Shown: positions 8,280 to 18,023, counted from the stretch's first letter. The stretch is DNA of 64,000 nucleotides from Emticicia agri (GCA_945860265.1 CAMAQF010000012.1:1-64000), one strand, 5' to 3'. Notes: generated from the sequence alone by a model not told the origin. A program made the numbers and translations.

Positions 8280-9506
8280 TTAAAAGGTTAATTGCCCTAA
8301 AAATGAATTATAAGTTGGTTCATCGACTTCCTTTGCCAATTTATCATAAGCAGAATTTACATATATTTTTGCCGCTATTTTAAGGATATTGACAGTTTCT
8401 TTATACTCTATTTTCTTGATTTGCTTATAGTCCCAAGTTTTTTCTTTTTTGAGATAGGGTAACATCCAATCCACGCATTTTTGAAGGTTTTTACCATCGG
8501 CAGTCTGGTAGTTCCACAAATCAATATTTAGATGTTCAGCTAAACGTGCATTATGAAAAAAGCCCATCAAATTCATATTGACATATCCCCACGAGGTGGT
8601 GCGTTCTAATTCAAAAGGTTGACTTCCATCAGGTTTCAACTGACTTAGCATTCGTTTTTTTGTGGTATCTATTTGACTTTTTGCCAAGTCCATTTTACCC
8701 AAAAACAAGGCATAAGATAGAATTTGGGTATCGTAATGGGTCCCGTGGTTATTATGCTCGTCGGCTTCGTCAATACCCAATGGGCTTTCAATCATCCATG
8801 TCAAGAAATCTGAAAACCATTTTTTTAAATCCTCATGATTTTCTTCTGACCAACTTTTGGAATTTTGCAATAAAATAGCCGCATCAATTACTTTATTTAA
8901 ACCTCTGGTTTCAATCAATCCAATGCCTCTCCCACTGTTGATCCCTGGAATACCTTGCCCGAAATTCAAGTTGGGATTTTGACGAGTTTCCTTATCCAAA
9001 AACCATGTTTTGATGATTTTGGAAGCAAATTCTGCATAGCGTTCGTCTTTTGTAAAGTAATAAGCCAAAGCCAAAATTTCAGCTTCGTCTTCAACTTTGT
9101 CCATTTCATCCGAATCTGTTATTAGATAGTATTCTGGATTTCGTTCGCCATCACGTCGGATATACGGCAATCCGTTTGGTTTTGAAGGGTCAGGCCACCA
9201 ATACGGTCCTATACTCATATAGTCGTGTTTGTCGCCGCTGGGTGGGGTTTGCTTTTTGTGCATTACCGAATACAAACTCCCCTCTATGACAATCTTATCT
9301 GCACTTTTTAAAAGACTTTTTAGAGCTATCTTTTTAGAAGGGTCAGTATTATTGGTAATAATTTTTAGATTTTTTGCTAATAATTCGCCATTCAAAACTA
9401 TAGTTTTAAGCGAATTTTGAGCATTTACAAGGCTTGAAACAAAAAAAAATATGACAAAACCCCAATGTTTAGAAACTTTAGATGCGACAATATTTTCGAT
9501 ATTCAT
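8280..9506 (-). CDS. Alginate-lyase-fold polysaccharide lyase (PF05426 family)
   Basis: This 408-residue protein has a hydrophobic N-terminus (FVIFFFVSSLVNAQ). It shares the domain order of the lyase at 4040: HDYMSIGPYWWPDPSKPNG (~95-112), RRDGERNPE (~118), SGRGIGLIET (~191) and NNHGTHYDTQ with N253-H254 as probable catalytic residues and Tyr257 as a possible acid/base. Tyr is replaced by Trp at the matching site of the other paralogue (NNHGTCW), which hints that the two differ in mechanism or substrate. The product is probably periplasmic. It sits between GH88 and a sulfatase. Confidence 0.87.
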   Translation of the reverse strand: MNIENIVASKVSKHWGFVIFFFVSSLVNAQNSLKTIVLNGELLAKNLKIITNNTDPSKKIALKSLLKSADKIVIEGSLYSVMHKKQTPPSGDKHDYMSIGPYWWPDPSKPNGLPYIRRDGERNPEYYLITDSDEMDKVEDEAEILALAYYFTKDERYAEFASKIIKTWFLDKETRQNPNLNFGQGIPGINSGRGIGLIETRGLNKVIDAAILLQNSKSWSEENHEDLKKWFSDFLTWMIESPLGIDEADEHNNHGTHYDTQILSYALFLGKMDLAKSQIDTTKKRMLSQLKPDGSQPFELERTTSWGYVNMNLMGFFHNARLAEHLNIDLWNYQTADGKNLQKCVDWMLPYLKKEKTWDYKQIKKIEYKETVNILKIAAKIYVNSAYDKLAKEVDEPTYNSFLGQLTF

Positions 9507-9528
9507 ATTAATAGACTGAGACGTGTTT

Positions 9529-10737
9529 TTATTTGTTCAATTTTCTTTTTCTCAACAAAGCTTCCAAATAATAGTAGTCAGCATAAACAATAGGGACGTC
9601 AATTTCTGATTTTGCTGGAAGATTACCCGTACTGTGAATCAATAAAAAACCTCTGTTTGTTAATGGTTCAGCTTTATAGGTTTTGTTGAGATTTTTCATG
9701 ATTTTGTCGGCTGTTTCTTTGTAAAAAACTGCTTTATCAGAAACCATTGTACTGAGTTCATAAAGAGCTGAAGCGGTGATTGAAGCAGCTGAAACGTCTC
9801 TTGGTTCGTTGGGTATTTTTGGAGCATTATAGTCCCAATAAGGCACTAAATCTTTTGGTGTGCTTGGGTTATTTAAAATAAAATTTCCAATATTTTCGGC
9901 TTGCTGTAAATACTTTTTGTCGCCTGTTTCACGATAACACATGGTGTATGAATATAGACCCCAAGCTTGTCCTCTTGCCCAAGAAGATTCATCGCTAAAG
10001 CCCTGATGGGTATTTCTTTTGGTAACAGCACCTGTTTTTGGGTCATAACCAATCACATGGTACGAACTAAAATCAGATCTAAAATGATTTTTCATAGTTG
10101 TATTGGCGTGGCTTATCGCAACCTTATAAAACGTAGAATCTTTGGTTTCTTTAAATGCCCAAAACAGTAATTCAAGATTCATCATATTATCAATAATTAC
10201 CGGAAAATCCCATACTTCGGCGTGGTGATCCCATGAGCGAAGACTGCCAACCGTCGGATTGAAACGAGTAATCAGTGTGCGTGCCGATTGAATCATAATC
10301 TCACGGTATTTTGGTTCTTTTGTGAGACGATAGCCATTGCCAAAGCTGCAATAGATTTTAAAGCCCATATCGTGCGTAACGCCATTTGTTTTTTCTTGCT
10401 CAATAGGTGCAGAAAACTCCTTGGCTTTTTCGAGCCATTTTTTGTCTTTGGTAAGTTCGTACATATACCAAAGGTTTCCTGAAAAGAAACCACTTGTCCA
10501 GTCTTTTGAAGCCACTAAAACCAAGGTGTCTCCTTTGGTTGTTCTTGGACTTACGCCTTTCGCACCACTGGCTTTCGCCTTTGCGACCTCTTCAAAAGCA
10601 TAATCAAACTGAGCTTTAGCGTGGTCAATGGGTGAAACTTTCCCATCTTTGTTTTCCTTCTTTTCTTTATTCTGAGCTAAAGCATTGAGTGAGACAAAAG
10701 CAAAACAAATACTTAGGATTAAAATATACTTTTTCAT
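9529..10737 (-). CDS. GH88/GH105-type unsaturated uronyl hydrolase
   Basis: I chose the ATG at 10737 (MKKYILILSICFAF...), which gives a proper signal peptide ending LNALAQ; the longer in-frame start at 10770 overlaps the upstream gene. The 402-residue mature-type protein is an (alpha/alpha)6 barrel. THDMGF (Asp123) and IIDNMMNLELL (Asp183) match the two catalytic Asp of unsaturated glucuronyl hydrolases, and SWARGQAWGLYSY is the family's conserved barrel segment. These enzymes hydrate and release the 4,5-unsaturated uronic acid left by lyases, so the gene completes the lyase pathway of this locus. GH88 fits better than GH105, but I cannot exclude the latter. Confidence 0.9.
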   Translation of the reverse strand: MKKYILILSICFAFVSLNALAQNKEKKENKDGKVSPIDHAKAQFDYAFEEVAKAKASGAKGVSPRTTKGDTLVLVASKDWTSGFFSGNLWYMYELTKDKKWLEKAKEFSAPIEQEKTNGVTHDMGFKIYCSFGNGYRLTKEPKYREIMIQSARTLITRFNPTVGSLRSWDHHAEVWDFPVIIDNMMNLELLFWAFKETKDSTFYKVAISHANTTMKNHFRSDFSSYHVIGYDPKTGAVTKRNTHQGFSDESSWARGQAWGLYSYTMCYRETGDKKYLQQAENIGNFILNNPSTPKDLVPYWDYNAPKIPNEPRDVSAASITASALYELSTMVSDKAVFYKETADKIMKNLNKTYKAEPLTNRGFLLIHSTGNLPAKSEIDVPIVYADYYYLEALLRKRKLNK

Positions 10738-10762
10738 GTTTTTTTGATTTTTTGTAAAATTC

Positions 10763-11902
10763 TTATTCAACTATAACTTTAAGAGGGTTTTCAATGCGGT
10801 TTTTGTATGATTGCAAATAGCCGAACCATGCTGTGGCCGTAGTGATTACATTTGCTTTGTTCCAAGCTGCTCCTGTATAATACACAAATGGAACGTCTTT
10901 TTGCGAGGTAGCTTGGCTTAATAATTGCGTATTGCTAACTTTCATTTTAATAATTGGGGTAGAAAGAATGGTTCCTAAACCCGTTATACCATCTTCGCCC
11001 ATTTGTGGTTCCCAATAACCCATGATGCCTTGTTTTTCATCCAATAACATCGTTCCTTGGTCTTTTCTTTTAATGATACCGACTACCAAATCCATGCTTG
11101 GTTTATCTACATATTTGTACTGAGCCTCAATCCGATTGAGCTGAGAACCAGCGTCTAATGAAATGGTTTTGGTAGCGTTGACTTTCATCCCAGCCACGTC
11201 CCAGTCATCGTATTCTAATACAAAAATTGTTCTGAGTGGACCATTGTCTAATATTTTCCAACGAACATAATTTTTAGAATAATAGATTGAGTCATTGACG
11301 TAAGGATAGGCATTTCCTGCACCGCAGGTATAACCAACGTGATAATAATCCATGCCATCGCCCAAATTGTCATGGTATTTGCCTCTTTTATAACGTTCGT
11401 TAATAACCATTCTACTGGTACTTTTAACCCAGACATCTATGCCATACGCCATTTCTTTGGGGGTTTGCTCGAGTGCTTTTCCGTACATTCTGAAAGCAAT
11501 TTTATCATTTTCCCAAGCAAAATCATCTTTACGCTCGGGCACATAACGCCCGTAGGTTTTTGTGACAAAAACACTTGATTTTCCTTTCTGAATCAAAAGT
11601 TTAGTCGAAGCATTCGCTGCCAAATCTAATTGGACTAAGAGATTTTGAACGTTTTTTTCACCCCTAAATTCAAATTGAAAAGGTATATCTTTTTTGGTGA
11701 TATTATTAATTATCTTAAAATTGGATGTATCTATATTGGGGTGTTTTAGTAAAATATCTTTCCAAGCAATCGACACTACTTCTTCCTTTCGTTCTGACGC
11801 AGTAGGATTTGAAATAGTAATGATTGCTTTTTGATTTTGAGCTATTAGTGGCTTTGCATATACCCAACTAAAAGCCATTAAAATGAAGCCTAGTTTTTTC
11901 AT
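10763..11902 (-). CDS. DUF4861 family secreted protein, possible novel carbohydrate-active enzyme
   Basis: The start at 11902 (MKKLGFILMAFSWVYA...) gives a signal peptide and begins one base after the stop of the upstream sulfatase. The 379-residue product matches the layout I associate with DUF4861: an N-terminal beta-sandwich (NPTASERKEEVVSIAW), then YVPERKDDFAWENDKIAFRM, then a galactose-mutarotase-like region with YHDNLGDGMDYYHVG and GAGNAYPYV. These proteins recur in PULs for sulfated uronate-containing glycans. I recall, without being able to check, that a related PUL protein for ulvan was reported as an oligosaccharide dehydratase. Its conserved His/Tyr/Arg residues and its place between a sulfatase and GH88 suggest an enzyme acting on oligosaccharides. 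Confidence 0.75.
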   Translation of the reverse strand: MKKLGFILMAFSWVYAKPLIAQNQKAIITISNPTASERKEEVVSIAWKDILLKHPNIDTSNFKIINNITKKDIPFQFEFRGEKNVQNLLVQLDLAANASTKLLIQKGKSSVFVTKTYGRYVPERKDDFAWENDKIAFRMYGKALEQTPKEMAYGIDVWVKSTSRMVINERYKRGKYHDNLGDGMDYYHVGYTCGAGNAYPYVNDSIYYSKNYVRWKILDNGPLRTIFVLEYDDWDVAGMKVNATKTISLDAGSQLNRIEAQYKYVDKPSMDLVVGIIKRKDQGTMLLDEKQGIMGYWEPQMGEDGITGLGTILSTPIIKMKVSNTQLLSQATSQKDVPFVYYTGAAWNKANVITTATAWFGYLQSYKNRIENPLKVIVE

Positions 11903-11903
11903 A

Positions 11904-13250
11904 TTATTCGTTATCATTTTCTTTATTCTTCGATTTTTTAGCATTTTTTTCGACGTTACTACTATGACGGCCACTTCCATCTGCTTCATCCATAATTCCT
12001 CCCGCTGGATTGAGTTGCTCTAAAACTACGGCCAAGCGTTTTTTAGCTTCGCTTGCTTCTTTGTTTTGAGAAATATTGGCGACTAGATTTTCTTCAAAGG
12101 GAGCTTTAATCATATCAAAAAGCTCGCCTGTTCTGTTTAATTTGTAACGTTGGTCTCTAACGTACCATTGGTTACCCAATTCCATAAAAATCCATTCTCT
12201 CGGATTTCCTTTTTGACCTTTGAGTTGTAGAACAAAACTTCTGCCATCTAAAACCTTATTTTCTGGCAATTTTGCACCTGCGATATTTGCCAAGGTTGGT
12301 AAAATATCAGAACCGTCTATCAAATCATCGGTGGTTTTATTAGGCGAAATCACCCCTGGCCAATTGGCAATCATGGGTACTAAACTGCCTCCTTCTAGCA
12401 TTGAGCCCTTTTTTCCTGAAAGAAGTTTGCCACCAATGGTTGCTTTTTGATATTGTTCGTTGGCAGTACCGTTGTCACCCATGAAAACGATTAGGGTATT
12501 TTCTCGAAGTTTAAGTTCTTCCAAAGTCAATATCAATTTACCTACCAACTTATCCATATAAGCCACATTATCGGCATAAAAATCTTTGCTATCGGGTTTG
12601 CTATCGGGTGTTTCTTGTATCAAATTATGTACATGTGACATGGAATAATGAACATAAAATGGCTGGTTTTTATTTTGTTTAATGAAGTTTACCAATTGAT
12701 TATGCATCAAATCAGGCATATATTCTTTATTACCCAATGTTTTGGTTTCTCCATTAACTAAATAATCTTTTTTGTTTTTTGCCCAATATCCACCACTACC
12801 TTTGAAGGTAATATAATTGTCAAAACCAAAATCTGCGGGTGTCAACCCAAACTGACTCCATTTGCCAATCATGGCACTTTTATAACCTTCCGTTTTTAAG
12901 ACTGTTGGTGTTAATGTTTCATCAGAAGGTTTTATTTTTGCCACATTGTCTTGATTTACCGCACCCGTTCTAAAAGCATAACGGCCGGTCAGAATCAAAG
13001 CCCTCGATGGCCCACATAACGGTGCGGTATAGGCGTGGGTAAATTTCAAACCATTTTTGGCGAGCTTGTCAATATTTGGCGTTTTGTTGTTATCAGAACC
13101 ATAACAACCAACTTCACCAGTACCTAAATCATCGGCAAGGATGAAAATGATATTTGGCTTTTTTGTAGTGCTTGATTTCGACTGCTTGGTTTGTGCATAA
13201 ACATTTAAAGTCAAGAATACCAAGAATAGAATAAAACTGTTTTTTTTCAT
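11904..13250 (-). CDS. S1-type arylsulfatase-like sulfatase
   Basis: The ATG at 13250 (MKKNSFILFLVFLTLNVYAQ) is preferred because the longer start at 13274 overlaps the stop of the isomerase gene. The 448-residue protein has NIIFILADDLGTGEVGCYG (metal DD at 40-41), CGPSRALILTG with Cys79 as the formylglycine site, and VFMGDNGT near residue 260. C-terminal residues (KKNAKKSKNKENDNE) form a charged, low-complexity tail that is unusual compared with the other sulfatases here. The layout is arylsulfatase A/N-acetylgalactosamine-sulfatase-like, distinct from the iduronate-2-sulfatase-like genes at 5245 and 22331. Confidence 0.92.
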   Translation of the reverse strand: MKKNSFILFLVFLTLNVYAQTKQSKSSTTKKPNIIFILADDLGTGEVGCYGSDNNKTPNIDKLAKNGLKFTHAYTAPLCGPSRALILTGRYAFRTGAVNQDNVAKIKPSDETLTPTVLKTEGYKSAMIGKWSQFGLTPADFGFDNYITFKGSGGYWAKNKKDYLVNGETKTLGNKEYMPDLMHNQLVNFIKQNKNQPFYVHYSMSHVHNLIQETPDSKPDSKDFYADNVAYMDKLVGKLILTLEELKLRENTLIVFMGDNGTANEQYQKATIGGKLLSGKKGSMLEGGSLVPMIANWPGVISPNKTTDDLIDGSDILPTLANIAGAKLPENKVLDGRSFVLQLKGQKGNPREWIFMELGNQWYVRDQRYKLNRTGELFDMIKAPFEENLVANISQNKEASEAKKRLAVVLEQLNPAGGIMDEADGSGRHSSNVEKNAKKSKNKENDNE

Positions 13251-13273
13251 TTTTCTATTTAAAATTTCCAGCA

Positions 13274-14194
13274 CTAAGCTTCCTTTAATGCTTGTTGAAC
13301 TTCTTTTAAAAATTTACTTACTTTTTCTTTTGGATCGCCTTTACCAAGTGTCTCAATTGGAAGAGACCCTCTATAACCCGATTCTTTAATAATTTTAAAC
13401 AGCCTTTTTAAATCTGTTTTTACTTCGACTCCATGTACAAAAATATTTTCTTTTACTTGCCAATTTACTGCATATTGCACCGTTTGAGCAATTTGCGTAT
13501 AAGGGTCGCCTTGATGATAACTGCCTACATCCAATATCAAACCGAACCATTCCATATTAACCATTTTTATTATTTTAATGACATCATCGGCAGTTTGTAT
13601 AAAATCATTATGGTTTTGAATAGCAACTATTACCCCATGCTTTTGTCCATATTCTACACATTCACGAATGTCTTTAACCATCCAAGTTGCTATTTGATCC
13701 CAAGTATATTCTTTAGGTCTAATTACACCAGAAAAAACACGAATAACAGGGGCACCTAATTTGGAGGCCACTTCAATCCACTGCTTGATCATTTGGACAT
13801 CTGCTTTACGTTTTTCTGGATCAGGATTGGTATAATCATTTCTTATACCAGTTCCCGTGATTTCTAAACCCAATAAATGAGCTTTTCGCTTTATATGATA
13901 TATATATTCATCAGAAGGGACTTTCGGATAATTTGGAAAAAAGTAACCCGTTAAATCTACCCCATCAAAATTTTGTTCTGCACAAAAATCCAATAAATCG
14001 TCTAAGTTCATAGACTTGTCGACTAAAGGAGTATTAAATGAATAGGCATTTAAGCTAGTTTTTAGCTTACTACTTTTTGACTTATCTTCTAAATTTAATG
14101 CCTTTTCATCCTTGTTTTCTGCTATTACTGAACTCAGAGCAGGTACTATTATAAAGGATTTTACAAAATCTCTTCTTGAGGTTTCGGGTTGCAT
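13274..14194 (-). CDS. Xylose isomerase-like TIM-barrel protein with Tat signal
   Basis: The 306-residue protein begins with a twin-arginine export motif (SRRDFVKS) and a short hydrophobic stretch, suggesting folded export to the periplasm. The rest is an AP-endonuclease-2/sugar phosphate isomerase barrel: LNAYSFNTPL, FDGVDLTGYF, GAPVIRVFSG, VAIQNHNDF, ILDVGSYHQGDPY and GSLPIETLG. In many family members the metal-ligand motif reads ENH; here it is QNH, as I recall in a subset of Bacteroidota proteins. A role in isomerising or epimerising a released sugar in the periplasm is inferred. It lies between two sulfatase genes. Confidence 0.8.
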   Translation of the reverse strand: MQPETSRRDFVKSFIIVPALSSVIAENKDEKALNLEDKSKSSKLKTSLNAYSFNTPLVDKSMNLDDLLDFCAEQNFDGVDLTGYFFPNYPKVPSDEYIYHIKRKAHLLGLEITGTGIRNDYTNPDPEKRKADVQMIKQWIEVASKLGAPVIRVFSGVIRPKEYTWDQIATWMVKDIRECVEYGQKHGVIVAIQNHNDFIQTADDVIKIIKMVNMEWFGLILDVGSYHQGDPYTQIAQTVQYAVNWQVKENIFVHGVEVKTDLKRLFKIIKESGYRGSLPIETLGKGDPKEKVSKFLKEVQQALKEA

Positions 14195-14253
14195 AGTTTA
14201 TTTATTTTATTGTGAAACTGGAACAAGATCCATATCAGTAATTTTTTTAAAAA

Positions 14254-15723
14254 TCAATCTTTCCCTTTTCTCCAATGTAAAGTGTCTCCCTTAAATCGAG
14301 TAAGAGCTTTCATTTCAGTTGGAATTCCCAAATCGCCTTGCTGATTCATCCAAGATTTTAATTCAGCAAATAAATTATCTTGGATAACTTTTAACTTAGG
14401 TTCGTTCGCCAAATTATTCAATTCATATTTGTCATTTTTAATGTTATACAATTCTAATTCAGGGCGGTTTCTGTATAAATTGGCGTGGGCGTTTTCTTTC
14501 TTATTGTTTTTAGTTTCTTCTAACCAGCCTTCATACAATTTGTTGCCAAGTCTAGAGGCAGAGCAGTAAAAAGGCTCGTTATAATTGAGATTCCAAATCA
14601 GTTTATAATCATGGTCTTGTACCGACCGAACAGGGTAGTTTTCTGAACCGTTGTTGATACCGCGGGTGGTATGAATGCCATAAACATATTTTCTAATTTC
14701 AGTATTTTTACCTAACAAAGTGGCATAAAAACTTTTACCATCAAGGGACATAGAACCTTCTTTATTTGCTCTTAAGGTAAGTGGGTCTTCACCTGCGGCT
14801 TCGTAAAGCGTAGGTACGACATCAATGTATTGTGAAAGAATGCTTGTGCGAGTTGCTGGTTTTATGGCTTTCGGCCAACGTGCGATAAATGCCGCTTTCA
14901 ATCCCATATTATAGCAAGTCCATTTTCCAAAAGGTAAAGAAGTGCCATGTTCGCTGGCAAACATAAAAATAGTATTGTCTTTTTTGGGTTGATTGTCAAC
15001 AATTTTCATGCAGTGACCTACGAGGCTATCGGCATAAGTAATTTCGGCATAGTATTTTACCAATTCTTTTCTTGTCTCTTTGGTATCTACCATATAAGGA
15101 GCAATTTTAAGTTTTTTAGCGTCATATTGTGCAGGATTCCCACGAGTCCAAGGGCCATGGGGTTGGTTGGATGCTACAACCAATAAATAAGGTTTGGTTT
15201 TATCTTTGTTTATCCATGCTTCGGCATCGGCCAAATTTATGTCTTGCCCTTCGCCGTTGTCACTGTCTCTGCCACCAAGGTATTCGTATGGGAAAGATGA
15301 TAATGGAGCCGTATGCCTTTTGCCAATCAATGCTACTCGATACCCCATTTTTTTGAAGTGGGTAAAAACGCTAATTACGTCCTCATAAACTTTGGCGTGG
15401 TTGGGATAACTGCCATTTTTTACTGGAAAAACCCCTGTGTATAAACTTTGGCGGGTAGGGCCACACATAGCGGTTGCGTTGTTCATATTATCAAAACACA
15501 AACCTTGTTGGGCCAATTTTGCCAAATTGGGCGTTTTCACATCTGGGCTGCCATAAGGTTCGCAATCCACAGAAGTCATATCGTCGGCGATAAAGAAAAG
15601 GATATCAGGCTTTTTCTGTAAATCATCGGTTGATTTTTTTGAAAATTGAATAAAAGATGCCAACAATGTAATAATTGCTATGGCACTCAGCGATAAGGAT
15701 AATTTTTTAAACATTTTATTCAT
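14254..15723 (-). CDS. S1-type sulfatase (N-sulfoglucosamine sulfohydrolase-like layout)
   Basis: This 489-residue protein has a hydrophobic N-terminal segment (SLSAIAIITLLASFI) that could be a signal peptide or anchor. The core starts PDILFFIADDMT (DD 47-48). The formylglycine site is Cys87 in CGPTRQSLYTG, followed by PVKNGSYPNHAKVY. That ending, and ASEHGTSLPFGKWTCYNMG near residue 265, resemble N-sulfoglucosamine sulfohydrolase-type enzymes. If correct, part of the substrate could carry sulfated amino sugars, but this subfamily also contains O-sulfatases. It is 5 bases downstream of the large PL6 gene, so translation may be coupled. Confidence 0.88.
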   Translation of the reverse strand: MNKMFKKLSLSLSAIAIITLLASFIQFSKKSTDDLQKKPDILFFIADDMTSVDCEPYGSPDVKTPNLAKLAQQGLCFDNMNNATAMCGPTRQSLYTGVFPVKNGSYPNHAKVYEDVISVFTHFKKMGYRVALIGKRHTAPLSSFPYEYLGGRDSDNGEGQDINLADAEAWINKDKTKPYLLVVASNQPHGPWTRGNPAQYDAKKLKIAPYMVDTKETRKELVKYYAEITYADSLVGHCMKIVDNQPKKDNTIFMFASEHGTSLPFGKWTCYNMGLKAAFIARWPKAIKPATRTSILSQYIDVVPTLYEAAGEDPLTLRANKEGSMSLDGKSFYATLLGKNTEIRKYVYGIHTTRGINNGSENYPVRSVQDHDYKLIWNLNYNEPFYCSASRLGNKLYEGWLEETKNNKKENAHANLYRNRPELELYNIKNDKYELNNLANEPKLKVIQDNLFAELKSWMNQQGDLGIPTEMKALTRFKGDTLHWRKGKD

Positions 15724-15727
15724 GAAT

Positions 15728-17989
15728 TTAATTTGAATTGTTTTCTAACTTTACATATTTGTCAACAAGTACCTCACCCGAATTTGAGACTTTATTATTA
15801 CTAAAAATATGAGTTGCTTTTACGGTATCCTCAAAAAAGAATAGTTTTTTATTGGTATTACATTCCTTGAAAATATTGTTGTTGGTAAAACTTCGATTAA
15901 TTCCGCTGATGAAGAAAAGTGGTTCTTCGTTTGCTGTTTCACAGGCTGAAATTTTATTTTCTGTCAATATCAACCAAGGCCCCATCGTACTTTCATCTTT
16001 CCCGCTTCTGATGATGCTCAGGATTTTCCCTTTATTGTTGGTAAAAACATTTTTATTTATTTTCAATTTTTCAACATTATAATAGCCTTTTTTATCAGTT
16101 TCGGAATTTAAGCTGAATAGAGTTCCAATAATGTAACTAAACTGGCAGTTCGCAACCACCACGCTATCTAAAACACTTGATTTGGATGCTTTAAAAAAGT
16201 CGCCATTCAGGTGCTCAACGGTACTATTCCGAAAAGTAAAACTACTATGATTTGGATTGGCGGTTGTATCTGAAATAATGAAACTTTTAGGACTTAGATT
16301 TGAAAAGTCAATCTTCAAATCATTAATTAACAAGGATTTACCCGCCAAAATTTGAAAACAATAAGTTGATTTTAAATCGTTTAAATTGAATTTTGTCGGC
16401 GTTTTCAAGGAGGAACTAATAATTACATCACCAGAAATAATGATTGGTTTGGTAAAATTATATTCATTAGAAGTTAAGTTAATAAACAATTTTGAGTCTT
16501 TATTTTTTGCCAACTGTTCTACTAACTCAGCAACATTTTTGCAATTTGCCTTTACTATTCTTTGTTTATTTTTGATTGGTTTATACCATTTTGCACCACA
16601 AAGATTGCTTGCATTCGACTCAACAGCTTTTAGTCTATTCAAGTCTGCGTAACCATTTTTGTTAGAAAAACCATAGGATAATCTCGAAACACCTACTTTT
16701 TGAATAGAATCATTGAGCGTAATGCCATTTTTGAAATCCCCCTTCATTTCAAATGGATTCCTTGGATTTGAGAATAGTGTAGTTTTGGAAAATCCTTCTG
16801 AAAGTGGCTGTTTTATGGTATTACTCACTAAATTACTTGCAAAAGTTATTCCCTTGATATCATCAAATTGATAGTATAAAAGCGTGTCTTTTGTACTGTA
16901 AAAAATATTATTGACAAACTGCACTTTGCTTGGTGTTTCACTTCGCTCGGCATCGCTACCTTCGCAAAAACTTATCGCTGAACAATCGTTGAAAGTATTA
17001 TTTGCAATCACCGCATTTGAAACGGAAACGTATCTGATGGCGGGCGAGTTGGGTACACCATTCATTAATGTTAAAGGTGAGCGAAAACCTACGCCACGGC
17101 ATTTATAAAAATAATTATTGACCACCATTTGGCCTTTATTTATCAAACGAACCCCACCAGTACCTTCTTTATCATTGCCTAAAAACACATTATTTTCGAC
17201 TGTATTGTAATTTCCATGACGAAAAACCACACTTCCTTGACATTCTTTGAAAAGATTATTTCGAACCACGTTTTGACAAGATTTGATAGAGATAATTTCA
17301 GCCTCTCCATCACAATGCTCAAAGAAATTATCGGTAATTTGGGTATTTGAGTTGAATTCACAGGTTTCAGAAACACCTATTCGGATGATTTCACCCGCAT
17401 TAGAAGCCAATGGAATACGTATCCCAAAATAATTATGGTCAATTTGGTGAAAGTTGTCTTGGTTTATTTTACCCTCTAACATAACTGCTACCAGCACACC
17501 AATATTCTTTTTATTAGAAAAACTACAATGGTCAATACGGTTGTTTTTACCATAAAAAGCTACCCAATAATTTTCTTTTAGCCTATTTGGATTATTAAAA
17601 TCATCAATCACGGTATTGGTAACTCTACAGTGATTGGCAACTTGTTTTTCGTCTATTCTGAAACTAATCACATCTTCATTGGCAAAACCATTTTTAAATA
17701 ATAGACCATCTACCACGATAAAATTACCTCCAAAATTTAATTTAGATTTGCCAGTAATCATTACTTTCCCAGCTGTTTCAGCTTTGAAAATTATTGGCAT
17801 TTTCTCGGTTCCGTTGCACGTAAGGCTAATCACGACATCTTTCCATTCGCCATTCTTTAAAATTATTATATCGCCAGGTTGGGCAAGATTGTTTGCTTTT
17901 TGCAATTCAATCAGATTCTTTACCTCGATGTTTTTCGACAAAGAGTCAAAAGAAATGAATATCAAAAGGCTAAAAATCAATAATTTCAT
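15728..17989 (-). CDS. Two-domain PL6 lyase (chondroitinase B/alginate lyase family)
   Basis: The 753-residue secreted protein (signal peptide ending SLS) has an N-terminal parallel beta-helix of about 420 residues and a second, more diverged helix-like domain to the end. In the first domain the catalytic pair of the family is visible: Lys236 in SIKSCQNVV and Arg257 in VVFRHGN, 21 residues apart, the same spacing as Lys250/Arg271 of chondroitinase B. GEIIRIG (200-205) fits the calcium-site region. The two-domain length is that of larger PL6 enzymes. It would cleave uronate linkages by beta-elimination. The paralogue at 20880 has only one domain. Confidence 0.9.
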   Translation of the reverse strand: MKLLIFSLLIFISFDSLSKNIEVKNLIELQKANNLAQPGDIIILKNGEWKDVVISLTCNGTEKMPIIFKAETAGKVMITGKSKLNFGGNFIVVDGLLFKNGFANEDVISFRIDEKQVANHCRVTNTVIDDFNNPNRLKENYWVAFYGKNNRIDHCSFSNKKNIGVLVAVMLEGKINQDNFHQIDHNYFGIRIPLASNAGEIIRIGVSETCEFNSNTQITDNFFEHCDGEAEIISIKSCQNVVRNNLFKECQGSVVFRHGNYNTVENNVFLGNDKEGTGGVRLINKGQMVVNNYFYKCRGVGFRSPLTLMNGVPNSPAIRYVSVSNAVIANNTFNDCSAISFCEGSDAERSETPSKVQFVNNIFYSTKDTLLYYQFDDIKGITFASNLVSNTIKQPLSEGFSKTTLFSNPRNPFEMKGDFKNGITLNDSIQKVGVSRLSYGFSNKNGYADLNRLKAVESNASNLCGAKWYKPIKNKQRIVKANCKNVAELVEQLAKNKDSKLFINLTSNEYNFTKPIIISGDVIISSSLKTPTKFNLNDLKSTYCFQILAGKSLLINDLKIDFSNLSPKSFIISDTTANPNHSSFTFRNSTVEHLNGDFFKASKSSVLDSVVVANCQFSYIIGTLFSLNSETDKKGYYNVEKLKINKNVFTNNKGKILSIIRSGKDESTMGPWLILTENKISACETANEEPLFFISGINRSFTNNNIFKECNTNKKLFFFEDTVKATHIFSNNKVSNSGEVLVDKYVKLENNSN

Positions 17990-18023
17990 ATTTTGTTTGT
18001 TTTAAAATCTACATTTAAACAAT

